This document shows, piece after piece, positions 25,628 through 35,260 of a DNA stretch of 64,000 nt; positions within the stretch are counted from its first letter, which is position 1, and every line of letters starts with the position of its first letter. Under the pieces are notes generated by a model. The model made no database searches and had not been told where the DNA came from. It saw nothing but the letters and a program-made list of their open reading frames with translations. This DNA comes from Methylobacterium sp. R2-1 (GTDB lineage Bacteria > Pseudomonadota > Alphaproteobacteria > Rhizobiales > Beijerinckiaceae). A program made the position numbers and the translations under genes. The stretch spans positions 62,001 through 126,000 of the forward strand of contig NZ_JACHWM010000015.1 of NCBI RefSeq assembly GCF_014191355.1, written 5' to 3'.

Positions 25628-26551
25628 TTACGGCCAGCGCACGGTCGGCGGCAGCGAGGACAGGATCGAGGCGACGTTGCCGCCGGTCTTCAGGCCGAAG
25701 ATAGTGCCGCGGTCGTAGAGCAGATTGAACTCCACGTAGCGCCCGCGCCGCACCTGCTGCTCCAGCCGGTCGGCCTCGGTCCAGGCTTGCGTGACGTTGC
25801 GCCGGACGATCTCGGGATAGGCCTTCAGGAAGGCCTCGCCGACGTCGCGGGTATAGGCGAGGTCGGCCTGCGGCTCGCCGGTCCAATGATAGTCGTAGAA
25901 GATGCCGCCGATGCCGCGGGGCTCGTTGCGGTGCTTGAGGTGGAAGTACTCGTCGCACCAGGCCTTATACTTCTCGTAATCGGCGGCAGGCGCGTGACGC
26001 TCGCACGCCTCTCGCAGGCAGGCGTGGAAGAGCTGCGTGTCGGGGTCCTCTTGCGTGCGGCGCCGGTCGAGCACGGGCGTGAGGTCGGCACCGCCGCCGA
26101 ACCACGCCTTCGTCGTCACGACGAAGCGGGTGTTCATGTGCACCGTCGGCACGTTCGGGTTCCACGGATGGACGATCAGCGAGATGCCGGTGGCGAAGAA
26201 GCGCGGATCCTCGGCCGCGCCCGGCATCTGCGTGCGGAATTCCGGCGCGAACTCGCCGTGCACGGTGGAGACGTGAACACCGGCCTTCTCGAACACCCGG
26301 CCCTTCAGCATCGCCATGACGCCGCCGCCGCCCGGAGCGCCGCTGTGGTCCGTGCGCTGCCACGGCGTCTTCTCGAACTTGCCGGCCTCCTCCGGCGCGT
26401 CCGGATGGAACGGACCCTGGGCCTCGTCCTCCAGGGTTTCCAGCGCGGCCACGATCCGGTCGCGCAGGGTGGAGAACCATGCCCCCGCCTCGCTCTTCAG
26501 CGCGGCGAGATCGTCGGGTGAGGGGAGAGGAGAAGCCGTCGCGTCGCTCAT
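25628..26551 (-). CDS. hemF: Oxygen-dependent coproporphyrinogen-III oxidase
   Basis: A 307-residue soluble enzyme that converts coproporphyrinogen III to protoporphyrinogen IX in haem synthesis. The family runs are clear: HVSTVHGEFAPEF, then VHMNTRFVVTTKAWFGGGAD, then HYxxYKxWCDEYFxLKHRxE-type residues (YEKYKAWCDEYFHLKHR), then GIGGIFYDYHW and YVEFNLLYDRGTIFGL. Length is normal. The nearby siderophore receptor ends 34 bases away on the same strand. Confidence 0.97.
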   Translation of the reverse strand: MSDATASPLPSPDDLAALKSEAGAWFSTLRDRIVAALETLEDEAQGPFHPDAPEEAGKFEKTPWQRTDHSGAPGGGGVMAMLKGRVFEKAGVHVSTVHGEFAPEFRTQMPGAAEDPRFFATGISLIVHPWNPNVPTVHMNTRFVVTTKAWFGGGADLTPVLDRRRTQEDPDTQLFHACLREACERHAPAADYEKYKAWCDEYFHLKHRNEPRGIGGIFYDYHWTGEPQADLAYTRDVGEAFLKAYPEIVRRNVTQAWTEADRLEQQVRRGRYVEFNLLYDRGTIFGLKTGGNVASILSSLPPTVRWP

Positions 26552-26593
26552 GCGGAGGCTTTCCCACCCGAGGGGCGATCCGTCAATTCGGGC

Positions 26594-28777
26594 TCAGAAC
26601 TTGTAGGTCAGGCTGCCGAGGATCGTGCGCCGCGTGCCGACGAAGCAGTCGCCTCGAGCGAGGCAGCTGGAGAGGTACTTCGTGTCGGCGATGTTCGAGA
26701 CGTTGAGCTGTGCGCGCCAATGCGCATCCTCCCAGCCGATCAGCGCGTCGGCCAGCGTCACGGCCGGCGTGTTGAAGCTGTCGCGCGAGCCATCGAAGGA
26801 CTCGCCGATGTAGCGTACGCCGCCGCCGACAAGGAACGTTCCGGGCATGTCGGCCAGGGAGAAGCGGTGCGTCACCCAGAGCGAGGCGAGATGCAGCGGC
26901 ATGGTCTCGACCCGCGCCCCAGCATTGTCGCCCGCGGCGTAGCGGGCATCGGTGTAGGCGTAGCTCGCGATGATGTTGGTGTCGCCGTTGATCGTCGCGA
27001 TGGCCTCGATGTCGCCGCCCTGGATCTTGACCTTGCCGGTTTGGATCGAGATCGGCAGGCCGCTCGGATCGGGGGTGAGACGGTTGCGCTCGACCGTGTC
27101 GTAGATCGCCGCGTTGACCGCGAACCACGGCGTCGGGTTGTACTTGAAGCCGCCCTCGACCTGCTCGCCCTCGATCGGCCGGCAGGCCCCACCCGCGCAG
27201 ACATTGGCCCCGAAGATCGGGGTGAAGGAGGTCGCGTAGGAGACGTAAGGGGTCAGGCCGTTCTCGAAGGCGTACATCAGGCCGATGCGACCCGTGGTGG
27301 CCTCGCTCGCGACGCTCTCCGCGCCGCGCGTCGCGCTGTTCACCCAATCGTGCCGCACCGTGGCGAGTACGATCCATCGACCGAATTTGGCCTGGTCCTG
27401 CAGGTAGAGGCCAGTCTGATTCTGTGAGAGCACGGTTGGCGTACCGAGCGTCGGCGGCGTCACGCCGACATAGACCGGTGCGTAGAGGTCGAACGGGCGC
27501 GGATCGGTGCCGAAGCCGGTGCGGGTGCTGTCCCATTGCTGGCGGAAATCGACACCGCCCAGCACCGTGTGGGAGACCGGCCCGGTGTCGAAGCGCCCCT
27601 GAAGATTGGTGTCGGTGGTAATCCGGTCCTTGATCGAGCTGACTCGGTAGGTGAAGCGATCGACCGTCCGGCGGGCTGGATCGAGGAAGGGTGCGTTCGG
27701 CAGATCCGCGCTCGGCGTCAGCGTATACACGTTGCCGTAGGCGGATTGGTATGTGCCGTCGATGTGGCTGTAGCGCAGGTTCTGCCGCAGGATGAGGCTG
27801 TCGTCGAAGCGGTGCTCGAACAGGCTGGTGATCGAACTCGTCTCGGTCTCGTAGCGGTTGAAGTTCGGGTCGCCCGTGAAGCGGCTCAAGGGGATGAAGC
27901 CGTTCGGGCCGGCATAGAGCGAGCCCTCGCGCGGCAGGAAGGCGTCGGAGGCGCCGAACGCGTCCTTCTGGTGCAGGCCGATCAGCGTCCAGCTCGTGTC
28001 GGCGGAGGGGCGCCACGTGACCGATGGGTTGATGACGTAGCGATCGTTAGCCACGAAGTCGGTCTGCGCGTCGGCAAGCCGGCCGATGCCGACGAAACGG
28101 TAGAGGAACTGCCCGTCCTCGGTCAGGCGCCCGGTCGAGTCGGTGAAGGCTTCCTTCCAGCCGTAATTGCCGAAGCGAACGCCGGCCTCGGTGTAGGGCA
28201 CGTCGAGGGGACGCTTCGAGACGAGGTTGATCAGGCCGCCGACGGGGCTCGACCCGTAGAGGGTCGAGGCAGGGCCGCGCAGCACCTCGAAGCGCGAGAG
28301 AGTGTAGGGGTCGGGCCGCGGCTCGTTGAAGACGTCCGCGTCCTTCAGGCGCAGGCCGTCGAGGAAGATCGCCGCGTCCGAGCCGCGGATGCGCGGATAG
28401 TCGCCGCGGGTGCTCGGGCCGTAGGCTTCCGCCGCGACGCCGGCGGTGTAGCGCAGCGCCTCCTGCACGCTGGTCGCCGCCTGCTCGCGGACTTGCTGCT
28501 CGCCGACGACGCTGATCGATTGCGGGGTCTCGGCGAGCGGGGTGTCCGTCTTGGTTCCGGTGGCACTGCGCTTGGCGACGTAGCCGGGCACGGGCCCGAA
28601 GGCGCTCTCGGTACCGGCGCCACCGACGCCGATGTCCCGGCCCGAACCCTCGACGCTGAGCGTCTCCAGCGTCACGGCTTCCTGCGCCCAAGCCTCGCTG
28701 GACGGGACGAGGGCGGGCGCGCCCGCGAGAAGAGCGGCTAGGCCGAGACGCAGTTGATCACGCAACGCAGACGACAT
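26594..28777 (-). CDS. TonB-dependent siderophore receptor (FhuA/FoxA type)
   Basis: A 727-residue outer-membrane receptor. A signal peptide (about residues 1-30, ending AWA) is followed by the plug domain: TPQSISVVGEQQVREQAATS, then YPRIRGSDAAIFLDG, then RFEVLRGPASTLYGSSPVGG. A 22-strand barrel follows, ending in the terminal aromatic (LGSLTYKF). The NxVSKRP box (INLVSKRPLD) is typical of ferric-hydroxamate receptors. ATG 28777 is chosen over a TTG four codons upstream. The divergent AraC-type gene next door is the likely regulator. Confidence 0.93.
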   Translation of the reverse strand: MSSALRDQLRLGLAALLAGAPALVPSSEAWAQEAVTLETLSVEGSGRDIGVGGAGTESAFGPVPGYVAKRSATGTKTDTPLAETPQSISVVGEQQVREQAATSVQEALRYTAGVAAEAYGPSTRGDYPRIRGSDAAIFLDGLRLKDADVFNEPRPDPYTLSRFEVLRGPASTLYGSSPVGGLINLVSKRPLDVPYTEAGVRFGNYGWKEAFTDSTGRLTEDGQFLYRFVGIGRLADAQTDFVANDRYVINPSVTWRPSADTSWTLIGLHQKDAFGASDAFLPREGSLYAGPNGFIPLSRFTGDPNFNRYETETSSITSLFEHRFDDSLILRQNLRYSHIDGTYQSAYGNVYTLTPSADLPNAPFLDPARRTVDRFTYRVSSIKDRITTDTNLQGRFDTGPVSHTVLGGVDFRQQWDSTRTGFGTDPRPFDLYAPVYVGVTPPTLGTPTVLSQNQTGLYLQDQAKFGRWIVLATVRHDWVNSATRGAESVASEATTGRIGLMYAFENGLTPYVSYATSFTPIFGANVCAGGACRPIEGEQVEGGFKYNPTPWFAVNAAIYDTVERNRLTPDPSGLPISIQTGKVKIQGGDIEAIATINGDTNIIASYAYTDARYAAGDNAGARVETMPLHLASLWVTHRFSLADMPGTFLVGGGVRYIGESFDGSRDSFNTPAVTLADALIGWEDAHWRAQLNVSNIADTKYLSSCLARGDCFVGTRRTILGSLTYKF

Positions 28778-29346
28778 CGAGGAACCCAACTTCGTTGTTC
28801 GCTGAAGAGGCAGCTAGAACGAGGTGTTGAGCTTCGCAACACAGGTTATGTTTCTGGAAGTAGAACGATTCAATTCTTGAAGGTGATCCGTGTTCAACCT
28901 CAGGGGCCAAAGCCAGACCTCCGAGAGATCATGCCTGGGAATGCTCGTGCATTTTCGTGTCCTGCTGTTTCTTTTCGGTCACTCGGCCGCCTTGGCATGC
29001 CCGTCTCGGCTATGATCATCGCACTCACCAACCCGGATCCGGTGTGCGTGCGCAGCGTTTTCATTCGACCAAAGGAGCGCCCGGCGACAAGCGGACCAAA
29101 CTAGAGCTTCGCACGATCGTCGCTCGGCAACTTCCACGGTGTCGACAGCACGCAGAGGATGGTCGAAGACCGGCCGATCCCACCTTTCCGTATCTGTGGC
29201 AAGAATCCGCGATCGTTGTCATGGATTTGTCCGGTGCGAACTGGTATCGGCTCGAAAGATCTACACAGCGATCTTTTGTTTACATTCAACACTGAATGTC
29301 AGTGGCTGGCACTGAAGCAATCATCCGCTCATCGCGTTAGATTTGA
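28778..29346. promoter_or_regulatory. Divergent control region of the siderophore receptor and AraC genes
   Basis: No gene is supported in these 569 bases. Three inverted repeats stand out. One is gtgttg/caacac at 28824-28842, close to the receptor start. The second is aaagatc/gatcttt at 29255-29276. The third is acattca/tgaatgt around acac at 29282-29299, about 50 bases upstream of the AraC start. The latter two sit in tandem and are candidate operator or attenuator sites. No convincing Fur or RirA box could be assigned by eye. Confidence 0.4.
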
Positions 29347-30360
29347 ATGTCTGACACCAACAGCCGGCTACTCAAGGCCCACGGCTCGGAATCGGTCTGG
29401 CGTCCGCAACGGTTCTTCGCGCACAAACTGCAATCCGTGCGGGAGTTCGAGCGCCTGAACGACGGCGGCGGTCTCGCCGTCAACTTCTATCCCGTCTCCC
29501 GGGTGTCTCCCCAGGTTCGGGTGGAAGGCGGACAGAGCCGGAGCATGAGTCTCTGGCTCACGCAGTCGGACACAGGCTTCCTGACCGTTCCCACGCTGGA
29601 AGCCGACCTGTTCACGATCCGCTTCGTCACCAACGGTCAGATGATCCGTCGAAACTGGCGCGGCGAGCAGGTCGTGACTCAGGGCTACGCGACGTTCAGC
29701 GCATTGGAAGATGTGCGAAGCGGGGAAGCCTCTTCGGGTTTCTCCGCCATCAGCAGCACGATCGCCCGAGCGTCTCTTCTGGCGAGCTACCACGCTCTGG
29801 AGCGGAAGCTGGATCGCCCGCTTCCCGTCTTGGAGCCGCTGACGTCGATAGACAACTTGGGAATGCGCGCGCTTTTACTGTCGCTGGAGCAGATGCAGAT
29901 TCGCTTGCGTGATGTTCGGACAGCAGATGACTTGTTTTTCCCGCTTCTTGAGGAAATCGTTTCATATCAGTTGTTGAGCGCCTGGCCGCGGGCGCCGGTT
30001 GCTGAGTTGCCTGCGACCGGCAGCCTCACCGCTGCCCATGTTCGTCGCGCGGTCGATTACATTGAGGCGCATCTGGCCATGCCCTTTCGATTGGCAGATG
30101 TCGCGGCCGTTGCAGGTGTAAGTGTTCGGATGCTGCAGATGTCGTTCAAGCGCGAACTCGGCATGACGCCGATTGAATTCATCATCGAGCGTCGTCTGCA
30201 GCACGTTCATCGCGATCTCTGCAGCGAGACGCATAGGGACACATCCATCGCCGAACTGAGCCGCCGGTGGGGCTTCGCTCACATGAGTGACTTCGCGCAA
30301 CGCTACCGGCGTCGTTTCGGGTGCACTCCGAGTGAGACGCGGCGTGATATGCTACGCTAA
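29347..30360 (+). CDS. AraC family transcriptional regulator
   Basis: A 337-residue protein. The N-terminal ~200 residues form an AraC_binding_2-like sensor. The C-terminal ~100 residues carry two helix-turn-helix units (FRLADVAAVAGVSVRMLQMS, then SIAELSRRWGFAHMSDFAQR) and the closing RRFGCTPSETRR. It is divergent from the siderophore receptor. Such pairs usually activate receptor expression when the cognate ferric siderophore enters the cell. That role is inferred from arrangement. Codon use is somewhat less G/C-biased than in neighbouring genes. Confidence 0.9.
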   Translation: MSDTNSRLLKAHGSESVWRPQRFFAHKLQSVREFERLNDGGGLAVNFYPVSRVSPQVRVEGGQSRSMSLWLTQSDTGFLTVPTLEADLFTIRFVTNGQMIRRNWRGEQVVTQGYATFSALEDVRSGEASSGFSAISSTIARASLLASYHALERKLDRPLPVLEPLTSIDNLGMRALLLSLEQMQIRLRDVRTADDLFFPLLEEIVSYQLLSAWPRAPVAELPATGSLTAAHVRRAVDYIEAHLAMPFRLADVAAVAGVSVRMLQMSFKRELGMTPIEFIIERRLQHVHRDLCSETHRDTSIAELSRRWGFAHMSDFAQRYRRRFGCTPSETRRDMLR

Positions 30361-30564
30361 GTAGAATGGCTGGATATCATGAATGCGAAACAGTATTATT
30401 TTTGCGAATACACGAAATTTACGCGGTTTTAATCGATTGACAGGCATATTAACTACCGAATAGTGGATTCCATCGACGTGAAATCTGAGCGCGCGGGTTC
30501 GGCGATCCCGCTGCTTGCAGTGCTTCGATTGCTCGCTGGAGTGATGGTTTCTCAGGAGCCAGAG

Positions 30565-30882
30565 ATGCCTAGGTTCTTCTTCAATACCAATGATGACCTG
30601 GAATTATGGGATGAAGAGGGAACAGAGCTGCCGGATCTCGACGCAGCTCGCCGTGCCGCCATCCGCTATGCTGGGGAACTCTTGAGAGAGGCAGGCTCCA
30701 GTGTCGGCTTCGATGAGACGTGGCAGCTCATGGCGAGCAACACGAGCAACGCCGTCCTGTTCACGATCGACGTCAAGGTTACCCTGAACCAGGCGGCGCT
30801 GTCCGTGCCCGGTCTCGACGTCGCGCATCGTCAGCAGCGGCAAAGAACGCAGCAGACCGAGCAAACCACGCACTCGAACTGA
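30565..30882 (+). CDS. DUF6894-like small protein
   Basis: A 105-residue soluble protein beginning MPRFFFNTNDDLELWDEEG, then LPDLDAARRAAIRYAGELL. This matches the short, abundant Hyphomicrobiales family that starts MPRYFF...D-x-x-G-x-E-x-x-D (DUF6894). Function is unknown. ATG 30565 is chosen because it aligns with the family start; AGGAG lies close upstream. The tail after residue ~90 is Gln/Thr-rich. The 204-base A/T-rich gap before it holds no other gene. Confidence 0.7.
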   Translation: MPRFFFNTNDDLELWDEEGTELPDLDAARRAAIRYAGELLREAGSSVGFDETWQLMASNTSNAVLFTIDVKVTLNQAALSVPGLDVAHRQQRQRTQQTEQTTHSN

Positions 30883-30967
30883 GCCTTTTGATCGGTTCAC
30901 GGGACAACAAGACGCGACGGCGGGCAATCCTTCGAGCTTCTCACGCGGTCCAGTGATCGACCGAGCC

Positions 30968-31417
30968 TCACCCCACCTGCCGGATCGCCTCGCCCAAGAT
31001 CATCGCGGCGCAGACCGCGACGTTGAGCGAGCGCAGGCCCGGCCGGATCGGCACCACCACGCGGGCATCGGCGGCGACGTGGACCGCCACAGGCACGCCG
31101 GACGATTCACGCCCCATCATCACACAGTCGTTGTCGCGAAAGGCGTGCTGCGTATAGGGCGCCGAGCCGGCGGTGGTGGCGAGCACGAGGCGGATGCGTG
31201 CCTCACGCCGCCACGCCTGGAAAGCGTCCCAGGAGCGGTGCCGCGTGATCGCGACGTGGTCGAGATAGTCCAGCCCCGAGCGGCGCAGGTTCCGGTCGGA
31301 CAGGTCGAAGCCCGCCGGCTCGATGATCTCCACCGCGACCCCGAGGCAGGCGGCCATGCGCAGCATGGTGCCCGTGTTCTGCGGGATGTCCGGCTGATAG
31401 AGGGCGAGGCGAAGCAT
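30968..31417 (-). CDS. trmL: tRNA (cytidine(34)-2'-O)-methyltransferase TrmL
   Basis: A 149-residue minimal SPOUT methyltransferase. The start MLRLALYQPDIPQNTG, the central VMMGRESSGVP and the C-terminal knot PIRPGLRSLNVAVCAAMIL are diagnostic of TrmL/YibK. It 2'-O-methylates the wobble base of certain tRNA-Leu species. ATG 31417 matches the family start; a longer in-frame start adds a Pro-rich leader. It is divergent from the ABC exporter gene. Confidence 0.95.
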   Translation of the reverse strand: MLRLALYQPDIPQNTGTMLRMAACLGVAVEIIEPAGFDLSDRNLRRSGLDYLDHVAITRHRSWDAFQAWRREARIRLVLATTAGSAPYTQHAFRDNDCVMMGRESSGVPVAVHVAADARVVVPIRPGLRSLNVAVCAAMILGEAIRQVG

Positions 31418-31539
31418 CGGCGGCGTGAGAAGCAGGGGAGGGGCGGGGCAGGGTCCTGCCTGCGGCATGGGCGCAGGGTTGGCCCGGCGTCAAGGAGGCT
31501 TACCTGAGCCTCTCGTTCCTCAGTCGGTCCCTCAACATC

Positions 31540-33396
31540 ATGTTCCTCGATTGGCTCGAGCGCCGCATCGATCCGTTCGCGCCCTTCGACGACCGGCGCA
31601 TGCCGCCGAAGACCGTGCTGGGCTTCGCGGGCTTCTACCTGCGGCCGATCCGCTCCGCGCTGGTGGTGCTGTTCGTCATCGCGGTGGTGGCCGGCGGCAT
31701 CGAGGCCTCGCTCTACCTGCTGATGCGCTGGTTCATCGACCTGATGAACGTGGCCGATCGCACCACCGTGATCAGCGACAACGCCGTGCCGCTGACGCTC
31801 GCCGCGCTGCTGCTCCTCGTGGTGCGCCCGCTGGCGGCCTTCCTGCACGAACTGGCCTCGAACCAGCTCATCGTGCCGCAATCGACCAACCAGATCCGCT
31901 GGCGCACCCACCTCTACACCCTCGGCCACTCGCTGTCGTACTTCCAGGCCGATTTCGCCGGGCGTTTGGCCAACCGCACGGTGCAGGTCGGGCCGGCGGT
32001 GCGCGAGCTCGCCGTCGTCTTCATCGACACGCTGCTCTACGTGGCGATCTACGCGGTGACGGCGATCGGGCTGTTCTCCTCGATCTCCGCCTGGCTGGCC
32101 TTGCCGGTCGTGGTCTGGGTCGCGGCCTATGCCGGGCTGACGGCGTGGTTCGTGCCGCGCGCTCGCACGCGCTCACACCTGACCGCCGAGACCCGCTCGA
32201 CACTGATCGGACGGGTAGTCGACAGCTACACCAACATCCTTACCGTGAAGCTGTTCGCCCGCGACCGTGAGGAGCGCGCCGCCGTGCGCGACGCCGTCGA
32301 TACCCACACCAGGGCCTATCTCCACCAGTTCCGTCTCACCACGCTGACGACGAGCCTGCTGGCGGGGCTCAATAGCCTGCTCCTGTTCGCCACCGCTTCC
32401 GTTTGCTTCGCTCTCTGGCAACGCGGCGCGATGACGACCGGCGAAGCCTCGGCCGGCCTCGCGCTGATCCTGCGGCTGATGGCGATGTCGGGCTGGGTGA
32501 TGCAGACCGTGCGCGGCGTGTTCGAGAATGTCGGCGTGATCCAGGAGAGCATGCAGACCATCGCCCGTCCGCACGGTCTCACCGATGCGCCGGATGCGAA
32601 GACGCTCACCGTCACCGGTGGCGACATCCGCTTCGAGAACGTGGATTTCCACTACGGACGGGGCGATGCCAGCATCATCGAGGACTTGTCCTTCCGTATC
32701 CGCCCCGGCGAGAAGGTGGGGCTTGTCGGTGTCAGCGGCGCCGGCAAGAGCACCATCACCGCGCTGCTGCTGCGCCTGCATGATGTCGAGGGCGGGCGCA
32801 TCCTGATCGACGGGCAGGACATCGTCGGGGTGACACAGGACTCCCTGCGCGAAGCCATCGCCATGGTCAGCCAGGACACATCGCTGCTGCACCGCTCGAT
32901 CCGCGACAACATCGGCTACGGTCGTCCGGACGCAACCGACGCCGAGATCGAGCAAGCGGCACGGCTGGCGCATGCCCACGACTTCATCCTCGATCTCGTC
33001 GATCACAAGGGCCGGCGCGGCTACGACGCCCATGTCGGCGAGCGCGGGGTGAAGCTCTCCGGCGGACAGCGCCAGCGCATTGCGATCGCCCGTGTCATTC
33101 TCAAAGACGCGCCGATCCTCATCCTCGACGAGGCGACGAGCGCCCTCGACAGCCAGGTCGAGGCGGCGATCCAAGAGGCGCTCGACACGCTGATGGGCGA
33201 CAAGACCGTGCTCGCCATCGCCCACCGGCTCTCGACCATCGCGGCGCTCGACCGACTCATCGTGATCGACAGCGGCCGGATCGTGGAGGAGGGCACCCAC
33301 GCCGAACTGATCCGCCGGGGCGGGCTCTACGCCGACCTCTGGCGGCGCCAGTCCGGCGGCTTCCTCGGGGATCGAGCGCCGGCTCCGGCCTCCTGA
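31540..33396 (+). CDS. ABC exporter, fused permease and ATPase
   Basis: A 618-residue half-transporter. Six membrane segments occupy about residues 35-330. The ATPase domain has Walker A GVSGAGKSTI, the signature LSGGQRQRIAIAR, Walker B ILILDEATSALD and the switch HRLST. Substrate is unknown; the family includes lipid and drug exporters of the MsbA/ATM1 type. The MATE gene starts 9 bases after it, so the two efflux genes form one transcript. Confidence 0.92.
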   Translation: MFLDWLERRIDPFAPFDDRRMPPKTVLGFAGFYLRPIRSALVVLFVIAVVAGGIEASLYLLMRWFIDLMNVADRTTVISDNAVPLTLAALLLLVVRPLAAFLHELASNQLIVPQSTNQIRWRTHLYTLGHSLSYFQADFAGRLANRTVQVGPAVRELAVVFIDTLLYVAIYAVTAIGLFSSISAWLALPVVVWVAAYAGLTAWFVPRARTRSHLTAETRSTLIGRVVDSYTNILTVKLFARDREERAAVRDAVDTHTRAYLHQFRLTTLTTSLLAGLNSLLLFATASVCFALWQRGAMTTGEASAGLALILRLMAMSGWVMQTVRGVFENVGVIQESMQTIARPHGLTDAPDAKTLTVTGGDIRFENVDFHYGRGDASIIEDLSFRIRPGEKVGLVGVSGAGKSTITALLLRLHDVEGGRILIDGQDIVGVTQDSLREAIAMVSQDTSLLHRSIRDNIGYGRPDATDAEIEQAARLAHAHDFILDLVDHKGRRGYDAHVGERGVKLSGGQRQRIAIARVILKDAPILILDEATSALDSQVEAAIQEALDTLMGDKTVLAIAHRLSTIAALDRLIVIDSGRIVEEGTHAELIRRGGLYADLWRRQSGGFLGDRAPAPAS

Positions 33397-33405
33397 GCAG
33401 ACGCG

Positions 33406-34854
33406 ATGAGCCTTGTGACGTCCACACCGAGCCTCGCGGCGACGGGTTTCGAGCGACCGCCGGCCTCGCCCTGGTGGGACGAACTGCGCGCGACGCTGAA
33501 GCTGTCGGCGCCCCTCGTCCTCATCAACCTCGCCCAGCACGGACTGGTGGCGTCCAACGCGGTGCTGCTCGGCCGGCTCGGCGCCGAGCCCATCGCCGCG
33601 GGCGCACTCGCCACCAGCCTCTACCTGCTGCTGTTCATCGGCGGCATCGGCCTCACCTCCTCGGTGGCCCCGCTCGTCGCGGAATCGGTCGGCCGGTCCG
33701 CGGGCGCGGAAAAGGCCGGTGAGGTGCGGCGCACGGTGCGGGCGGGTTTGTGGGTCGGCTTCCTCGTGACCCTCGCGCTGATGCCGGTGCTCTGGTTCAC
33801 GGAAGAGCTGTTGGGGCTGCTTCACCAAGAGCCCGCGGTCGCCCGCGATGCCGGCAGCTATATGCGGGTGCTGCAATGGTGGATGTTCCCGGCGCTCGCC
33901 TTCATGGTGCTGAAGGGGGCGCTCGCCGCGCTCCAGCGGCCGGGTCCGCCGCTCGGGGTAAGTCTGGTCGCTCTGCCGCTCAATCTCGCGTTCGGCGCCT
34001 TCTTCGCCTTTGGGCCGCCGGATCTCGGCATCGTCGGCGTGGCGCTCGGCACCGTGCTCACCGAGTTCCTGGCGCTCGGTGCCCTGGTCCTGGTGATCCG
34101 GTTCGACCGAGGTCTCCACCGCCACCGGATGTTCGCCAATCTCTGGCGCCTCGACATCGAGCGCCTCACCCGGGTGGTGCGGGTCGGCCTGCCGATGGGC
34201 GTGGCGGGGATCGCCGAGGCCGGCCTGTTCGAGGCGGCTACCGTCGCGATGGGCACCTTCGGCACCGTGCCGCTCGCCGCGCACGCGGTCACGCTCCAGA
34301 TCGCGGCGACCTGCTTCATGGTGCCCAATGGCATCGGGCAGGCGGCCACGGTGCGGGTCGGCCGTGCCTACGGGGCCGCCGACCGGGCAGCTCTGCGCCG
34401 CGCGGGGGCCGTCGCGCTCTGGCTCGGCTTCGGCTTCATGGTGGCCTGCGCCCTGGTGCAACTTCTTGCCCCGCGCATCCTGATCGGCCTGTTCCTCGAT
34501 GCCGAGGCGCCGGGGGCCGCGAGTGTGTTTCCCGTGGCTGCCGGCTTCCTGATCTTCTCGGCCCTGTTCGCGATCTCGGACGGCGTGCAATCGGTGGCAC
34601 TTGGGGCCTTGCGCGGTTTGCAGGACACCAAGGTGCCGATGCTGATCGCGGTGTTCGGCTACTGGGGCATCGGCGTGCCGCTCGGGGCGGCGCTCGCCTG
34701 GGGAGCCGGGATGGGCGGGCGCGGCATCTGGGCGGGCTTCTGTGCCGGCCTTCTCGTCGTCTCGGTTTCTCTGGTGGTCCGCTGGCGGCGCCTGAGCGCG
34801 GCCCAAGCGCGCGGCTCAGGCGCGCAGTCGGGAGCCAAGCGGAACCACGCCTGA
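33406..34854 (+). CDS. MATE family efflux transporter
   Basis: A 482-residue protein with about twelve membrane segments in two halves. Family features include LKLSAPLVLINLAQHGLVAS at the start, GRLGAEPIAAGALATSLYLL, and VPNGIGQAATVRVGRAYGA in the second half. MATE pumps expel cationic drugs or metabolites by Na+ or H+ antiport. It shares a transcript with the ABC exporter upstream. The substrate cannot be told from sequence. Confidence 0.93.
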   Translation: MSLVTSTPSLAATGFERPPASPWWDELRATLKLSAPLVLINLAQHGLVASNAVLLGRLGAEPIAAGALATSLYLLLFIGGIGLTSSVAPLVAESVGRSAGAEKAGEVRRTVRAGLWVGFLVTLALMPVLWFTEELLGLLHQEPAVARDAGSYMRVLQWWMFPALAFMVLKGALAALQRPGPPLGVSLVALPLNLAFGAFFAFGPPDLGIVGVALGTVLTEFLALGALVLVIRFDRGLHRHRMFANLWRLDIERLTRVVRVGLPMGVAGIAEAGLFEAATVAMGTFGTVPLAAHAVTLQIAATCFMVPNGIGQAATVRVGRAYGAADRAALRRAGAVALWLGFGFMVACALVQLLAPRILIGLFLDAEAPGAASVFPVAAGFLIFSALFAISDGVQSVALGALRGLQDTKVPMLIAVFGYWGIGVPLGAALAWGAGMGGRGIWAGFCAGLLVVSVSLVVRWRRLSAAQARGSGAQSGAKRNHA

Positions 34855-34901
34855 AAGGCCCCCGTTGCCGCCCCGACGACAGCGGGAGGACGACAGGCGC
34901 C

Positions 34902-35249
34902 ATGGCCGAGACCGACGATCATGAAACGATCTGGAAGGACTTCAGGAGCGCGGTGAACATGACCGCCTCGGCCCTGGAGAAATTCCTGGAGTCCGACGAG
35001 AGCCAGTCGGTCGGTCAGAAGAAGGACGGCGGCGAGGCGACGGGCCACAAGGAAGGCCGCCGCATCGTCGAAATTCTTCACAAGAAGAAGGCCGACCTCA
35101 CTGACGACGATTACGCCCACATGAAGAAGGTGGTCGGCTACGTGCACCGCCACCTCACGCAGGGCGGGCCCGAGGACAAAACCAAGACGAAGGATTCGCC
35201 CTGGCGCCTCTCGCTAATGAACTGGGGCCACGATCCGCTGAAGGATTGA
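34902..35249 (+). CDS. DUF3140 domain-containing protein
   Basis: A 115-residue charged protein. The pattern TIWKDFRSAVNMTASALEKFL, then KEGRRIVEILHKKKADL, then DDDYAHMKKVVGYVHRHL, then SPWRLSLMNWGHDP fits DUF3140, which is thought to bind DNA or chromatin in a few fungi and bacteria but is uncharacterised here. ATG 34902 has GGGAGGA upstream. It follows the MATE gene by 47 bases and is convergent with mtnA. Confidence 0.85.
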   Translation: MAETDDHETIWKDFRSAVNMTASALEKFLESDESQSVGQKKDGGEATGHKEGRRIVEILHKKKADLTDDDYAHMKKVVGYVHRHLTQGGPEDKTKTKDSPWRLSLMNWGHDPLKD

Positions 35250-35260
35250 CGTTCCGTTCG

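Noticed and set aside
28754..29104. 116-codon rightward frame in the receptor-AraC gap
   Set aside because: It starts inside the receptor gene, has no motif and would fill a probable regulatory region.
32173..34806. 877-codon frame opposite the ABC and MATE genes
   Set aside because: Low-complexity Arg/Glu/His/Gly translation with no motif, while the plus strand encodes two clear transporters.
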